Part shown: piece by piece, positions 5,596-6,423 of the stretch
How the letters are laid out: every line of letters begins with the position of its first letter
Numbering within the stretch: position 1 is the stretch's first letter
Assembly (NCBI GenBank): GCA_003517285.1
Contig: DPAW01000380.1
Coordinates: 1 to 6,423, forward strand
Source: Verrucomicrobiales bacterium
GTDB taxonomy: Bacteria; Verrucomicrobiota; Verrucomicrobiia; Limisphaerales; UBA1100
Length of the DNA stretch: 6,423 bases
Direction: 5' to 3'
Translations under genes and position numbers: made by a program
Notes under the pieces: model-generated
Database searches by the model: none
What the model was told of the DNA's origin: nothing
What the model saw: the letters and a program-made list of their open reading frames with translations, nothing else

Positions 5596-5654
5596 AAAAC
5601 TTTTTCACTCGTGGCCGCCTTAACCCGCCGCTAGTCTCCCGCCCCGAAAAGCTG

Positions 5655-6423
5655 ATGTTAGCCAAACGTGTCATTCCGTGTCTTGATGTCCATGACGGAC
5701 AGGTGACGCGTGGCGTGCAATTTGGCAAGGCCGAGGCCGGTGAACTGCGTAATGTTGGTGATCCGGTGGAGCTGGCGCTGGAATACAATCGGCAGGGCGC
5801 TGATGAAATGGTGTTCTTCGATATCACCGCCAGCGCGCATGAGCGCAAGACGATCGTGGATGTGATCGAGCGTGCCGGCGACCAGTGTTTCATGCCGCTT
5901 ACGGTTGGTGGCGGTATTCGTACCGTGGAAGATATGAGCACGATGCTTAAGGCTGGCGCGGACAAGGTGAGCATCAACTCCTCCGCCATTGCCAACCCGC
6001 CGCTAATTCGGGAAGGCGCGGAGAAATTTGGCAGCCAATGCATCGTGGTTAGCATCGATGCCAAGCAAACGGGCGCGGACACTTGGCGCGTGTTCACTCA
6101 CGGCGGCCGTAAGGAGGCTGGCCTGAACGCCATTGATTGGGCCAAGGAAGCGGTGGCGCTTGGCGCGGGAGAGATTGTACTGAACAGCATTGATGCTGAC
6201 GGCACCAAAGCGGGTTACGACATCGAGATCACCCGTCGCATCAGCGAGAATGTCGGCGTGCCCTTAGTGGCCAGCGGTGGGGCGGGCAATCTCGATCATA
6301 TGGTGGATGTCCTCAAGCAGGGGCAGGCCGATGCCGTTCTTGCCGCCAGTATTTTCCACTTCGGCGAATACAGCGTGGCAGACGTGAAAAAGCATCTAAC
6401 GCAAGCTGAGATTCCAGTGCGCG
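5655..6423 (+). CDS. hisF: Imidazole glycerol phosphate synthase, cyclase subunit HisF, missing its last few residues
   Basis: HisF is the (beta/alpha)8-barrel subunit that uses ammonia from HisH to turn PRFAR into imidazole glycerol phosphate and AICAR, in histidine and purine metabolism. The 256 complete codons show the family from the first strand onward: [12 protein letters not shown] with catalytic Asp11, FFDITAS (54-60), phosphate-site TVGGGIR (83-89), GADKVSIN (101-108), the second catalytic Asp135 in [24 protein letters not shown] and AASIFHF. Gate residues Arg5, Glu51 and Lys104 are retained. The flexible first loop has about five extra residues ([16 protein letters not shown]) compared with Thermotoga HisF, and loop residue 19 is Arg rather than the common Lys. 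The frame ends with IPVR, close to the usual C-terminus, so only a few residues are cut off. No hisH, hisA or other his gene is in view. The ATG at 5655 matches the family start; the Shine-Dalgarno is weak. Confidence 0.96.
   Translation, partial: MLAKRVIPCLDVHDGQVTRGVQFGKAEAGELRNVGDPVELALEYNRQGADEMVFFDITASAHERKTIVDVIERAGDQCFMPLTVGGGIRTVEDMSTMLKAGADKVSINSSAIANPPLIREGAEKFGSQCIVVSIDAKQTGADTWRVFTHGGRKEAGLNAIDWAKEAVALGAGEIVLNSIDADGTKAGYDIEITRRISENVGVPLVASGGAGNLDHMVDVLKQGQADAVLAASIFHFGEYSVADVKKHLTQAEIPVR

Noticed and set aside
5138..6097. Long open frame on the minus strand (319 codons) across hisF and the His/Met-rich gene
   Set aside because: It is antisense to hisF, a certain gene, and overlaps the signal-peptide-bearing 5143-5538 gene in another frame; the translation is Ser/Arg/Thr/Pro-rich with no recognisable domain.
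1..6423. CRISPR array, tRNA, rRNA, insertion sequence, phage or defence genes
   Set aside because: Looked for on both strands; no spaced direct repeats, cloverleaf, terminal inverted repeats with a transposase or relevant domains were seen.

Overview
The window is ordinary-looking chromosomal DNA from a Gram-negative (diderm) bacterium. The evidence for a diderm is a run of lipoprotein genes of outer-membrane type, including an LpoB-like peptidoglycan synthase activator, beside housekeeping genes: a type IA topoisomerase, menaquinone methylation and histidine synthesis. The genes lack the usual proteobacterial neighbours, many starts have weak Shine-Dalgarno sequences, and the topoisomerase is the Bacillus/Bacteroidota-like TopB type. 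A Verrucomicrobiota/PVC-type or similar non-proteobacterial diderm fits best, but this is inference and no marker gene here proves it. No tRNA, rRNA, CRISPR array, insertion sequence or phage gene was seen.

Layout. Positions 1-575 hold the 5' part of topB on the minus strand, cut by the window edge. About 130 bases of divergent intergenic DNA follow, then menG/ubiE on the plus strand, which ends at 1412. Its stop codon directly abuts the stop codon of a leftward gene set running from 5011 down to 1413. In transcription order that set encodes a secreted glycine-zipper protein, an LpoB-like lipoprotein, a COG3014-type TPR-like lipoprotein, a YcfL (DUF1425) lipoprotein and an unrecognised 264-residue lipoprotein. 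The gaps are 35, 18, 9 and 9 nt, so this is almost certainly one operon. Upstream lies a clear intrinsic terminator (about 5084-5118, minus strand). It ends the transcript of a separate leftward gene (5143-5538) for a small secreted His/Met/Pro-rich protein. Divergent from that gene, hisF runs rightward from 5655 and is cut only a few residues before its expected end.

How the genes may work together. LpoB, YcfL and COG3014 proteins are known neighbours in gammaproteobacteria, where LpoB is the outer-membrane lipoprotein that activates the bifunctional peptidoglycan synthase PBP1B. This window has the same trio in the order lpoB-COG3014-ycfL. On either side are two proteins not usually listed with it, a glycine-zipper protein and a lipoprotein of unknown function. 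Those two outer members share an octapeptide, IDP(A/V)TGLP, found twice in the first and once in the last. The five-gene envelope cluster, the shared octapeptide and the unknown 264-residue lipoprotein are the parts most worth follow-up; the flanking genes are conventional.
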